From contig CAMLDG010000004.1 of the NCBI GenBank assembly GCA_946478655.1, positions 1 to 12,540 of the forward strand: DNA of 12,540 bases. Direction: 5' to 3'. The number at the start of each line of letters is the position of its first letter. The stretch's first letter is position 1. This document shows positions 6,877 to 12,156 of this stretch, piece by piece. The notes under the pieces are model-generated. The model made no database searches. It worked only from the letters and a program-made list of their open reading frames with translations, and was not told the DNA's origin. Both the position numbers and the translations under genes were made by a program. Origin of the DNA: an uncultured Nitrosotalea sp. Its GTDB lineage: Archaea; Thermoproteota; Nitrososphaeria; Nitrososphaerales; Nitrosopumilaceae.

Positions 6877-7563
6877 TCAATGCTCCTTGGCAAATTTGAC
6901 AAGCTCAGTACCATCAAAATATGGTATGGCATTATCTTTTGCATATTTTTTTGCCTTTTCCGTAGACAATGCGGTATACGTTTGAGAGTCTAACATTTCA
7001 CAGATAGCGGTAACTGGTGAAAGTCCTGCAAGTTTCATTAGATAAATAGACATTTCAGTATGTCCTAATCTCTTTGATAATAATCCTTCTGAAGCAATAA
7101 GCAATGGAATGTGTCCAGGTGTCTTAAAATTAGAATTGAATATTTCTTTTTTATCAATACTTTTATTTTTGTACAATTCTGCCATCTGAGAAATTGTAAA
7201 TGCTCTTTCTTTGTCTGTTATTCCAGTGAATGTGTTTTTGTGGTTAATTGAAATTGAAAATGACGGTCGATCTCCATAAGGAGCAGTACCAATTACCATC
7301 TTCTTCAAGCCTGCATCAAAGTTTTGAGAATTGAAAAGAATTTCATGCATAAAGTTTAGTCCCAAATTTGATGCAAGTTCGTGGTTAATTGACATGCAGA
7401 TCAACCCTCCTGCATCCATGCGCATACGGGCGATATGTTCAGGAGTCACAAATTCTGCTGCAACTACCATGTCTACCTCGTTCTCACGCTTGTTTCCATC
7501 ATGAAGCAAAATGAAATCACCTTTCCTAAGTGATGAGATTGCTTCGTCTAAGGACATATACAT
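6877..7563 (-). CDS. ribB: 3,4-dihydroxy-2-butanone 4-phosphate synthase
   Basis: A 228-residue single-domain enzyme that converts ribulose 5-phosphate to the four-carbon unit used by RibH, releasing formate. Signatures: GDFILLHDGNKRENEVDMVV with the metal-binding acidic loop (residues 15-34), AAEFVTPEHIARMRMDAGGL, TGITDKERAFTI (113-124), TPGHIPLL (148-155) and GHTEMSIYLMKLAGL with His168, plus Glu189 in AICEML. No GTP cyclohydrolase II domain is fused, in line with use of ArfA. The ATG at 7563 lies about 23 bp from a TATA box (leaderless); the ATG two codons later at 7557 is possible. An inverted repeat just upstream of the TATA box may be an operator. It is the first gene of the tightly packed ribB-ribH-arfA-amidohydrolase-arfC run. 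Confidence 0.94.
   Translation of the reverse strand: MYMSLDEAISSLRKGDFILLHDGNKRENEVDMVVAAEFVTPEHIARMRMDAGGLICMSINHELASNLGLNFMHEILFNSQNFDAGLKKMVIGTAPYGDRPSFSISINHKNTFTGITDKERAFTISQMAELYKNKSIDKKEIFNSNFKTPGHIPLLIASEGLLSKRLGHTEMSIYLMKLAGLSPVTAICEMLDSQTYTALSTEKAKKYAKDNAIPYFDGTELVKFAKEH
6883..6888 (-). promoter_or_regulatory. Ribosome-binding site of ribH (AAGGAG)
   Basis: On the minus strand AAGGAG lies within the last codons of ribB, 8 nt before the TTG at 6874. It is the clearest Shine-Dalgarno match among the starts I inspected in this window and decides the ribH start. Confidence 0.55.
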
Positions 7564-7580
7564 GATCAGCTTTTCATTAT

Positions 7581-7590
7581 TGTTATAAAT
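7581..7590 (-). promoter_or_regulatory. TATA box of the ribB operon
   Basis: On the minus strand this reads ATTTATAACA, centred about 23 bp before the ribB ATG at 7563. It predicts a leaderless transcript for ribB-ribH-arfA-amidohydrolase-arfC, separate from ribE upstream. Confidence 0.55.
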
Positions 7591-7602
7591 CTTACTAGAA
7601 AA

Positions 7603-7616
7603 TTGGTAACTACCAA
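7603..7616. promoter_or_regulatory. Inverted repeat upstream of ribB, candidate operator
   Basis: TTGGTA-AC-TACCAA is a perfect 6-bp inverted repeat with a 2-bp spacer, ending 12 bp upstream of the ribB TATA box. A third half-site TGGTAA follows at 7622-7627. Dyads of this size suit a dimeric regulator. RbkR (winged helix fused to riboflavin kinase) is known to control riboflavin genes in several archaeal lineages with variable operators, so it is a plausible but unproven ligand. Confidence 0.4.
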
Positions 7617-7631
7617 AATAGTGGTAATGGA

Positions 7632-8222
7632 TTAATCTTCAGATAAAATATATTTTCCGAGTATGTCGGTTTCAATATTAACTTTATCGCCAATTTTTTT
7701 GTAACCAAGATTAGTTACTTGCATTGTATGTGGTATTATTGAAACAGAGAATTGATCTTTTAATTTATCAACAATTGTTAAACTTATGCCATCAACTGTT
7801 ATCGAACCTTTTTTGATAACATGTTTTGATAATTCTTTTGGAATTTTTATCCAGATTTGCACTTGATTGGTCTGTTTTTCAATCTTAGAAATGATGCCAA
7901 CACCATCAACATGTCCTAATACAAAGTGTCCTTCAAGTCGTTCACCAACTTTGAGACTTCTTTCAATGTTTACTTGATCTCCACGTTCCAAGGATCCAAG
8001 ATTAGTTTTCTTGATTGTTTCACCAATCATTTCAAACTCTGTAATTCCTTTTGAAATATTTACTGCAGTAAGACATACTCCATTTATTGCAACACTGTCC
8101 CCTACTTTGAGGCCTTTTGCAATTTTATCAAGTTTGATTTTCATTTTTGCTGCACTACGGTTACTAGTTTTTTTATCAAACATTACAATACTGCCCAGGC
8201 CTTCAATTATTCCAGTAAACAT
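7632..8222 (-). CDS. ribE: Riboflavin synthase, bacterial/eukaryotic two-domain type
   Basis: A 196-residue enzyme that dismutates two molecules of 6,7-dimethyl-8-ribityllumazine to riboflavin and the pyrimidine diamine. It shows the duplicated lumazine-binding fold: first half MFTGIIEGLGSI, GDSVAINGVCLTAV (41-54), GETIKKTNLG (67-76); second half LEGHFVLGHVDGVG (96-109), GSITVDGISLTIV (139-151), IIPHTMQVTNLG (162-173). This is the trimeric bacterial type, not the pentameric archaeal RibC of methanogens, which is related to RibH. It lies 68 bp downstream of the CitE-like gene and 68 bp upstream of ribB, each gap holding promoter-like sequence, so it may have its own transcript. Confidence 0.94.
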   Translation of the reverse strand: MFTGIIEGLGSIVMFDKKTSNRSAAKMKIKLDKIAKGLKVGDSVAINGVCLTAVNISKGITEFEMIGETIKKTNLGSLERGDQVNIERSLKVGERLEGHFVLGHVDGVGIISKIEKQTNQVQIWIKIPKELSKHVIKKGSITVDGISLTIVDKLKDQFSVSIIPHTMQVTNLGYKKIGDKVNIETDILGKYILSED

Positions 8223-8250
8223 GATGAGTTACTATTTACATCAAGATGAT

Positions 8251-8270
8251 TTATGTTTATCAGATAAAAG
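8251..8270 (-). promoter_or_regulatory. Candidate ribE promoter with palindrome
   Basis: On the minus strand CTTTTATCTG followed by ATAAACATAA lies about 30-48 bp before the ribE ATG at 8222, compatible with a TATA box and a leader of about 10-18 nt. Within it TTTATC-A-GATAAA (8256-8268) is a perfect palindrome with a 1-bp centre. The region is AT-rich, so the palindrome could be chance. Confidence 0.35.
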
Positions 8271-8290
8271 TAGAATCTAGTCAAGCATCA

Positions 8291-9145
8291 TTATTTGGCA
8301 GAATTCAATAGAGATATGGCTCTCTTGTAATGCACCTCATCAATCATTTTTCCATCAACCGTGGTAGCCCCTTTCTTGCTCTTCTTGGCCATATCATATG
8401 CACTCACAACTTTTTTTGCCCATTCTATCTCGGCACTAGTAGGATAGAACACTTTGTGAACAATATCAACTTGATTTGGGTGAATGATGCTTTTGCCAAC
8501 ATATCCAAGATTTTTGGCAACAAGCGAGTCTTGTTCTAATCCTGCTACATCATCAAGGTCTTGCCATATTGCATCAATTGCATACTTTCCTGCGGCTCTT
8601 GCATCTACTGGAATTTTAGCTCGTGAATATGCAGCTCCTTCTGGTTTTTTTGTATATTCTACACCCAAGTCATTTAGTAGATCAAATACACCGAAAACCA
8701 AAGCAGAGATTCTTTTACTACATGATGCAATCAAATATGCATTCACAACACCTTCTGTAGATTCTATTGATGCTATGATTTCGATAGGTTTTAGCTTGCG
8801 CTTTTTTTCTAATCCTAACATGATTTTTTCAATTTTTTTTATTTCATTGACGGTATTTACTTTGGGAATCACTATGCCATCAACACCTTTCTGAATAATG
8901 TCTAGTAGATCATCAGGTATCAGTCCAGATACTGGAGAATTGGTTCTGACATAAATTTCGGAATGATATTCTGATCTGCTTTTTAATGCATTTTTTATTA
9001 GATTTCGTGCAGATTTTTTTTCTACTAACGGAACAGAGTCTTCCAGATCAAAACATACAATGTCTGCCTGAAGAGATTTTGCTTTTTCTAGAAAACGACT
9101 ATTATTTCCGGGAACAAACAAAAGACTACGTAAGAGTCTTGCCAT
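8291..9145 (-). CDS. CitE/HpcH-HpaI family lyase (citrate lyase beta-like, malyl-CoA lyase-like)
   Basis: A 284-residue TIM-barrel protein of the CitE-like family, whose members cleave or form carbon-carbon bonds in acyl-CoA substrates such as citryl-, malyl- or citramalyl-CoA, or act as thioesterases. Visible features: RSLLFVPGN (6-14) with the conserved Arg6, DLEDSV (33-38), VRTN (66-69) with Arg67, IPKV (93-96), SIESTEG (126-132) with metal ligand Glu128, VFDLLNDLG (153-161) with ligand Asp155, and GKSIIHPNQ (217-225). These are the expected active-site elements, so it should be active. The substrate cannot be read from the sequence. It follows the MDR reductase gene by 13 bp and is probably co-transcribed with it, which hints at CoA-thioester metabolism. 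The ATG at 9145 is the only good start; no ribosome-binding site is evident. Confidence 0.85.
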   Translation of the reverse strand: MARLLRSLLFVPGNNSRFLEKAKSLQADIVCFDLEDSVPLVEKKSARNLIKNALKSRSEYHSEIYVRTNSPVSGLIPDDLLDIIQKGVDGIVIPKVNTVNEIKKIEKIMLGLEKKRKLKPIEIIASIESTEGVVNAYLIASCSKRISALVFGVFDLLNDLGVEYTKKPEGAAYSRAKIPVDARAAGKYAIDAIWQDLDDVAGLEQDSLVAKNLGYVGKSIIHPNQVDIVHKVFYPTSAEIEWAKKVVSAYDMAKKSKKGATTVDGKMIDEVHYKRAISLLNSAK

Positions 9146-9158
9146 AAATAGAAAGAGT

Positions 9159-10208
9159 TTATGGTTTGAGTAAGATTTTGCCGACTAGTCCTTTACCAGT
9201 GAGCATCTTAGTATGTGCCTCAGCAGCATTTTCAAAACTATACACGGAATCTATGATAGCTTTAATTTTCTTTTTACCCATCCAGTACAATCCTTGTTCT
9301 AGTTCTGCTTTTGTTCCTTGTGTGGAACCCAAGATGTTAGTTCCTTTGAAGAAGATATGTCTGAGGTCGGTCTTTGCATCGTATCCTGTTGTTGCACCAC
9401 ATGTTACCAGTGTTCCTCCGTATTTTAGCAAGGTAAGTTGATCATTCCAGTGTGTCTGACCTATGTGATCAAATGATATATCAATTCCACCTAGTGGTTT
9501 TGCAAGCTGTCTTACTTCTTTAGCCCAATCTGGTTTTCTGTGATCAACTGCGTGATCTGCTCCAAGTTCTTTTAGTTTGTCTAGTTTATCTGGACTTCCT
9601 GTAGCAATAACATTACAGTTGTATAATTTTGCAATCTGAATTCCAAAGCTTCCCACACCAGAACCTCCACCCATGATAAGGACTGTTTGTCCAGGACGAA
9701 TTCTTGCTCTTCCTACAAGCATGTGCCATGATGTAAGTAGTGTCATAGAAGCTGCTGCAGCCTCATCAAAGCTTACCCCTTCTGGAATTTTTGCAACATT
9801 AACTTCAGGCAAGTGTGTGATTTCAGAGAATGCACCCCATGTAGGTCCTGTTTGGAATCCCCAGATGGTTCTTTTTGTGCAATCATATTCACGTCCGTCG
9901 GTACATGCTTCACATACTCTGCATGACATGTTTGAATGTGAAACAACTCTGTCGCCAACTTTGAAATTTGTAACATCTTCTCCTACTGCAATAACTTCAC
10001 CTGCTGCATCAGAACCTGAGACATGTGGCAATGGTACGGCAACTGGCTGTCCTCTCATTCCCCAGATATCGTTATAGTTTAGGGCTGCTGCCTTGACCCG
10101 GAAAACAACTTCGTTTGGTTTTGGTTTTGGATCAGGTATTTCTTTTACACTTAGGATTGATTTGTAATCGTCATTTGGAGCATATTTGTCATAAACAACT
10201 GCTTTCAT
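9159..10208 (-). CDS. MDR-family (zinc alcohol dehydrogenase-like) NAD(P)H reductase, possibly enoyl/acryloyl-CoA reductase-like
   Basis: A 349-residue medium-chain dehydrogenase/reductase. The N-terminal GroES-like domain has LNYNDIWGMRG (43-53), where Asn replaces the catalytic zinc cysteine of alcohol dehydrogenases, and four structural-zinc cysteines Cys96, Cys99, Cys102 and Cys110. The cofactor domain has the glycine motif MGGGSGVGSFG (179-189). LNYxDIW is typical of quinone oxidoreductase and crotonyl/acryloyl-CoA reductase relatives rather than true alcohol dehydrogenases. I infer a double-bond reductase using NADPH or NADH. Acryloyl-CoA reduction in the 3-hydroxypropionate/4-hydroxybutyrate cycle is a tempting role in a thaumarchaeon, but the sequence does not prove it. 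The ATG at 10208 is about 28 bp from a TATA box. The CitE-like gene follows 13 bp downstream. Confidence 0.85.
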   Translation of the reverse strand: MKAVVYDKYAPNDDYKSILSVKEIPDPKPKPNEVVFRVKAAALNYNDIWGMRGQPVAVPLPHVSGSDAAGEVIAVGEDVTNFKVGDRVVSHSNMSCRVCEACTDGREYDCTKRTIWGFQTGPTWGAFSEITHLPEVNVAKIPEGVSFDEAAAASMTLLTSWHMLVGRARIRPGQTVLIMGGGSGVGSFGIQIAKLYNCNVIATGSPDKLDKLKELGADHAVDHRKPDWAKEVRQLAKPLGGIDISFDHIGQTHWNDQLTLLKYGGTLVTCGATTGYDAKTDLRHIFFKGTNILGSTQGTKAELEQGLYWMGKKKIKAIIDSVYSFENAAEAHTKMLTGKGLVGKILLKP

Positions 10209-10229
10209 ATTTGTGATTGTCCAATTTAC

Positions 10230-10241
10230 CCCTAATATATT
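10230..10241 (-). promoter_or_regulatory. TATA box of the MDR reductase/CitE-like operon
   Basis: On the minus strand AAATATATTAGG is centred about 28 bp before the ATG at 10208. It lies in the 47-bp gap after the PDCD5-like gene and predicts a nearly leaderless transcript. Confidence 0.55.
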
Positions 10242-10255
10242 TTCCCTAGAAAGAT

Positions 10256-10534
10256 CTACTTGCGGTTAATCTTGAAATCTCTTTTAGGTTGTTGTGTAGA
10301 CAGCAAAATTTGCTTTAGCTGATCATCAGAAATTTGTGAATTTAACCTTCCTTGGGATGCCAATCCTAAAAGATAGTTTTCAACCATTGCCGCAAGTTCA
10401 GGTTTAACCAATCTAACATTGTTTAGTCTTAGTCTTGCTTCAGCAGTAAGAAGGGTCTTTAGTGCATTTTCCTTTATAGCAGAAACTTCTGCATCGCTTG
10501 GATTTCTATCATCATTTGAATTATGAGAGCTCAT
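10256..10534 (-). CDS. PDCD5-family DNA-binding protein
   Basis: A 92-residue basic helical protein of the archaeal PDCD5/TFAR19 double-stranded DNA-binding family. The core LLTAEARLRLNNVRLVKPELAAMVENYLLGLASQGRLNSQISDDQLKQILL follows the family pattern, including VKPELA and a GR followed by I(S/T)D.QLK.IL, and the tail is basic (KRDFKINRK). Archaeal members bind DNA in vitro and form a triple-helix bundle; the cell role is unsettled. The first 15 residues (Ser/Asn/Asp-rich) look disordered. It starts 7 bp after the eS19 stop with no visible ribosome-binding site. Pairing of S19e with PDCD5 is, as I recall, conserved in archaea, which supports both calls. Confidence 0.88.
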   Translation of the reverse strand: MSSHNSNDDRNPSDAEVSAIKENALKTLLTAEARLRLNNVRLVKPELAAMVENYLLGLASQGRLNSQISDDQLKQILLSTQQPKRDFKINRK

Positions 10535-10541
10535 GATACTA

Positions 10542-10994
10542 CTAGGAATATTTCTTTAGATTTGGATTCTTTGTGATCAATTCGTTCAAGATCTCAGTTG
10601 ACAGTCTATCAAGTTTTTTCATGCCTTCATGAGATATTGTTCTACCTTTTCCTTCAACCTTATCCAAATAACCCAATTTTTCTAAGCTATGTACGGCTGT
10701 TCTGATTATTGCACCACCGGCGTCTCTGTGATGTGCTCCTCCATAACCGACAGGTTTTGTACCACCATACATTGATCTCAAATCATTTATTCCGATAGGT
10801 CCGTGCAAGTAAATTTTTCTTAGAAGAGATGCACATCTTGTGTAATACCAATCACTTTGTTGCGGAGGTTTTACTGCATGAGCACCAGTTTTAACAAATG
10901 GAATCCAGCTTGGCTGTACGATATCTTCTTTCTTTAGAGTCTCAGTTAATCTACCGATCAGTAAATCCGCTGGTACATCGTATGCCTTTGCCAT
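10542..10994 (-). CDS. rps19e: Small ribosomal subunit protein eS19
   Basis: A 150-residue ribosomal protein of the archaeal/eukaryotic S19e family, part of the 30S head and needed for 3'-end maturation of small-subunit rRNA in eukaryotes. Signatures: MAKAYDVPADLLIGRL, PSWIPFVKTGAHAVKPP, DWYYTRCASLLRKIYLHGPIG and KPVGYGGAHHRDAGGAIIRT, then a winged-helix end with LEKLGYLDK. I start it at the ATG at 10994. The frame can be extended three codons to a TTG at 11003, but the TATA box centred at 11022 is about 28 bp from the ATG and the MAKAYDVPA beginning matches the family. PDCD5-like follows 7 bp downstream. Confidence 0.95.
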   Translation of the reverse strand: MAKAYDVPADLLIGRLTETLKKEDIVQPSWIPFVKTGAHAVKPPQQSDWYYTRCASLLRKIYLHGPIGINDLRSMYGGTKPVGYGGAHHRDAGGAIIRTAVHSLEKLGYLDKVEGKGRTISHEGMKKLDRLSTEILNELITKNPNLKKYS

Positions 10995-11017
10995 AAAAAC
11001 CAAAATTCAAAGTTCGT

Positions 11018-11026
11018 CTTATAAAT
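11018..11026 (-). promoter_or_regulatory. TATA box of the eS19/PDCD5 operon
   Basis: On the minus strand ATTTATAAG, centred at 11022, lies about 28 bp before the eS19 ATG at 10994, predicting a leader of a few nucleotides or none. It sits just downstream of the rnp4 stop at 11034, so eS19 can be made independently of rnp4. Confidence 0.55.
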
Positions 11027-11033
11027 CATTGAC

Positions 11034-11345
11034 CTATAGAATTTGTTTTTTAATTATCTTTCTGTATGTATGATTACAAAAACTACATGTGATGCGTATT
11101 GATTTTACATTGCTTCTTCCTATTCTTACTCGTGCTGTAAATCCCGGCACTATGAATTTTTTACATTTTTTACAGTAATTTGCTCGCAATTCATATGGCA
11201 TTCTAATACGGTATTTCGTACAAAGTCTCTTGGCAAGTGTTGCTTGCCTTTGTGCCAATTCAGGATTAGATCTTGCGTTTGACATGGCATTTTTAATTAG
11301 AATTTGCATTCGTTCTATCAAGAGATCCTTAATTGCAGGTTTCAT
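11034..11345 (-). CDS. rnp4: RNase P protein component 4 (Rpp21/Rpr2)
   Basis: A 103-residue archaeal RNase P subunit that works with Rpp29 and the RNase P RNA in removing 5' leaders from precursor tRNAs. Two N-terminal helices (about 4-45, LAQRQATLAKRLCTKYRIRMP) precede a zinc ribbon with Cys58, Cys61, Cys87 and Cys90, separated by VPGFTARVRIGRSNVKSIRITC. All four zinc ligands are present and the length is usual. The ATG at 11345 lies 26 bp from a TATA-like element on the minus strand, giving a leaderless message. It is divergent from nep1, another RNA-maturation gene, across a 34-bp spacer. Confidence 0.92.
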   Translation of the reverse strand: MKPAIKDLLIERMQILIKNAMSNARSNPELAQRQATLAKRLCTKYRIRMPYELRANYCKKCKKFIVPGFTARVRIGRSNVKSIRITCSFCNHTYRKIIKKQIL

Positions 11346-11379
11346 GTTGTTTAATAATTCCCACCCTTAAAATACAATC
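11346..11379. promoter_or_regulatory. Compact 34-bp divergent promoter for rnp4 and nep1
   Basis: The whole spacer between the two start codons holds two TATA-like elements. TTTAATAATT at 11350-11359 is about 25 bp before the nep1 TTG on the plus strand. GTATTTTAAG at 11375-11366 is about 26 bp before the rnp4 ATG on the minus strand. Each TATA lies close to the other gene's start site, so both transcripts must be leaderless and the two initiation complexes would overlap. Confidence 0.55.
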
Positions 11380-12048
11380 TTGCTCTCGCTTGTAATAGCA
11401 GAATCTGCATTAGAATTAGTACCTAAAGAGATGCATAGACACAATTCTGTTACAGCGTCGGCTAGAAGATTTAACAAAAAACCGTCTGAAATTTTGCTTG
11501 ACGTCTCATGGCACTTTGCTGCAATGAAGGGAATTAAGAACGAGATAAAAAGAGGAAGACCTGATCTTGTTCATTTTTCACTCCTTGAAGCCTGTAGCAT
11601 TCCTCTCTATTTTGAGGACAAGCTGAATGTGTTTGTTCATACAATTGATGACAAAGTTATTTCGGTAGGAAAAAATGTAAGATTGCCAAAATCATATCAT
11701 AGATTCACAGGACTTGTTGAGAAATTGTATGCCATTAAAGAGATCAAAGAGAACAACAACACACTTCTTACATTACAGGATATGAGTTTGGGAGAGCTAA
11801 TTAGAAAAATTGACCCAGAGGAAACGATTGCACTTTCAAGCAAAGGTGTCAAAAGCTCTTATCAAAAATTAGCTGAAGAGATAGACAGTAGCACTTGTCT
11901 TGTAATAGGAGGATTTTCAAAAGGTCAATTTTTTGATAAGAATAAAGAATATTTTGACAAGACAATAGCTGTAGACAAAAATCCACTTGAAGCTCACATC
12001 ATAATTTCACGTGTACTCTATGAGTGCGAAAAAAGAATTATTATGTAG
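11380..12048 (+). CDS. nep1: Nep1 (Emg1), 16S rRNA pseudouridine N1-methyltransferase
   Basis: A 222-residue SPOUT-class methyltransferase that methylates N1 of a conserved pseudouridine in small-subunit rRNA (equivalent to the hypermodified position in yeast 18S) and assists subunit assembly. Features: SLVIAESALELVP at the start, SEILLDVSWHFAAMK (36-50), KRGRPDLVHFSLLEA (57-71) with the RNA/dimer GRPD motif, NVRLPKSYHRFTGL (99-112) and the SAM-site region CLVIGGFSKGQF (about 172-183). The start is TTG: an in-frame stop lies at 11368-11370 and no ATG fits, while the protein beginning matches the family. A TATA element 25 bp upstream makes it a leaderless TTG start. Confidence 0.94.
   Translation: MLSLVIAESALELVPKEMHRHNSVTASARRFNKKPSEILLDVSWHFAAMKGIKNEIKRGRPDLVHFSLLEACSIPLYFEDKLNVFVHTIDDKVISVGKNVRLPKSYHRFTGLVEKLYAIKEIKENNNTLLTLQDMSLGELIRKIDPEETIALSSKGVKSSYQKLAEEIDSSTCLVIGGFSKGQFFDKNKEYFDKTIAVDKNPLEAHIIISRVLYECEKRIIM
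12036..12045 (+). promoter_or_regulatory. Candidate box A (TATA) of tRNA-Gly, inside the nep1 3' end
   Basis: ATTATTATGT overlaps the last codons of nep1 and is centred about 28 bp before the first tRNA nucleotide, a suitable position for an archaeal tRNA promoter. The tRNA might instead be processed from a nep1 read-through transcript, as the gap is only 20 bp. Confidence 0.35.
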
Positions 12049-12068
12049 GTACAAGATTGGCACAGTGA

Positions 12069-12142
12069 GCGGTCGTAGTATAGTTTGGTTAGTACACTGG
12101 CCTTCCAAGCCCGTTACCCGGGTTCAAATCCCGGCGACCGCA
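12069..12142 (+). tRNA. tRNA-Gly (anticodon TCC)
   Basis: A 74-nt cloverleaf with no intron and no encoded CCA. The acceptor stem GCGGTCG pairs fully with CGACCGC, discriminator A. The D arm is GTAT/GTAC with GG in the loop. The anticodon loop is CTTCCAA, giving TCC, for GGA/GGG glycine codons. The T arm CCGGG/CCCGG is perfect around TTCAAAT. The anticodon stem CTGGC/GCCCG has a T-C mismatch at the second pair (positions 28 and 42). The variable loop has 4 nt. Everything else is regular. Confidence 0.95.
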
Positions 12143-12156
12143 TCCTAATATTTTCA

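Noticed and set aside
7564..7631. FMN riboswitch upstream of the riboflavin genes
   Set aside because: The gap is 68 bp and the TATA box predicts a leaderless transcript, so there is no room for an RFN element, and none of its conserved helices is visible. The same applies to 8223-8290.
8484..8894. Long plus-strand open frame opposite the CitE-like gene (also similar frames opposite the MDR, arfC and TFE genes)
   Set aside because: These are antisense shadows of well-supported genes; their translations show no recognisable motifs.
10995..11003. N-terminal extension of eS19 from a TTG at 11003
   Set aside because: The added residues (M/L-V-F) do not fit the family start, and the TATA spacing points to the ATG at 10994.
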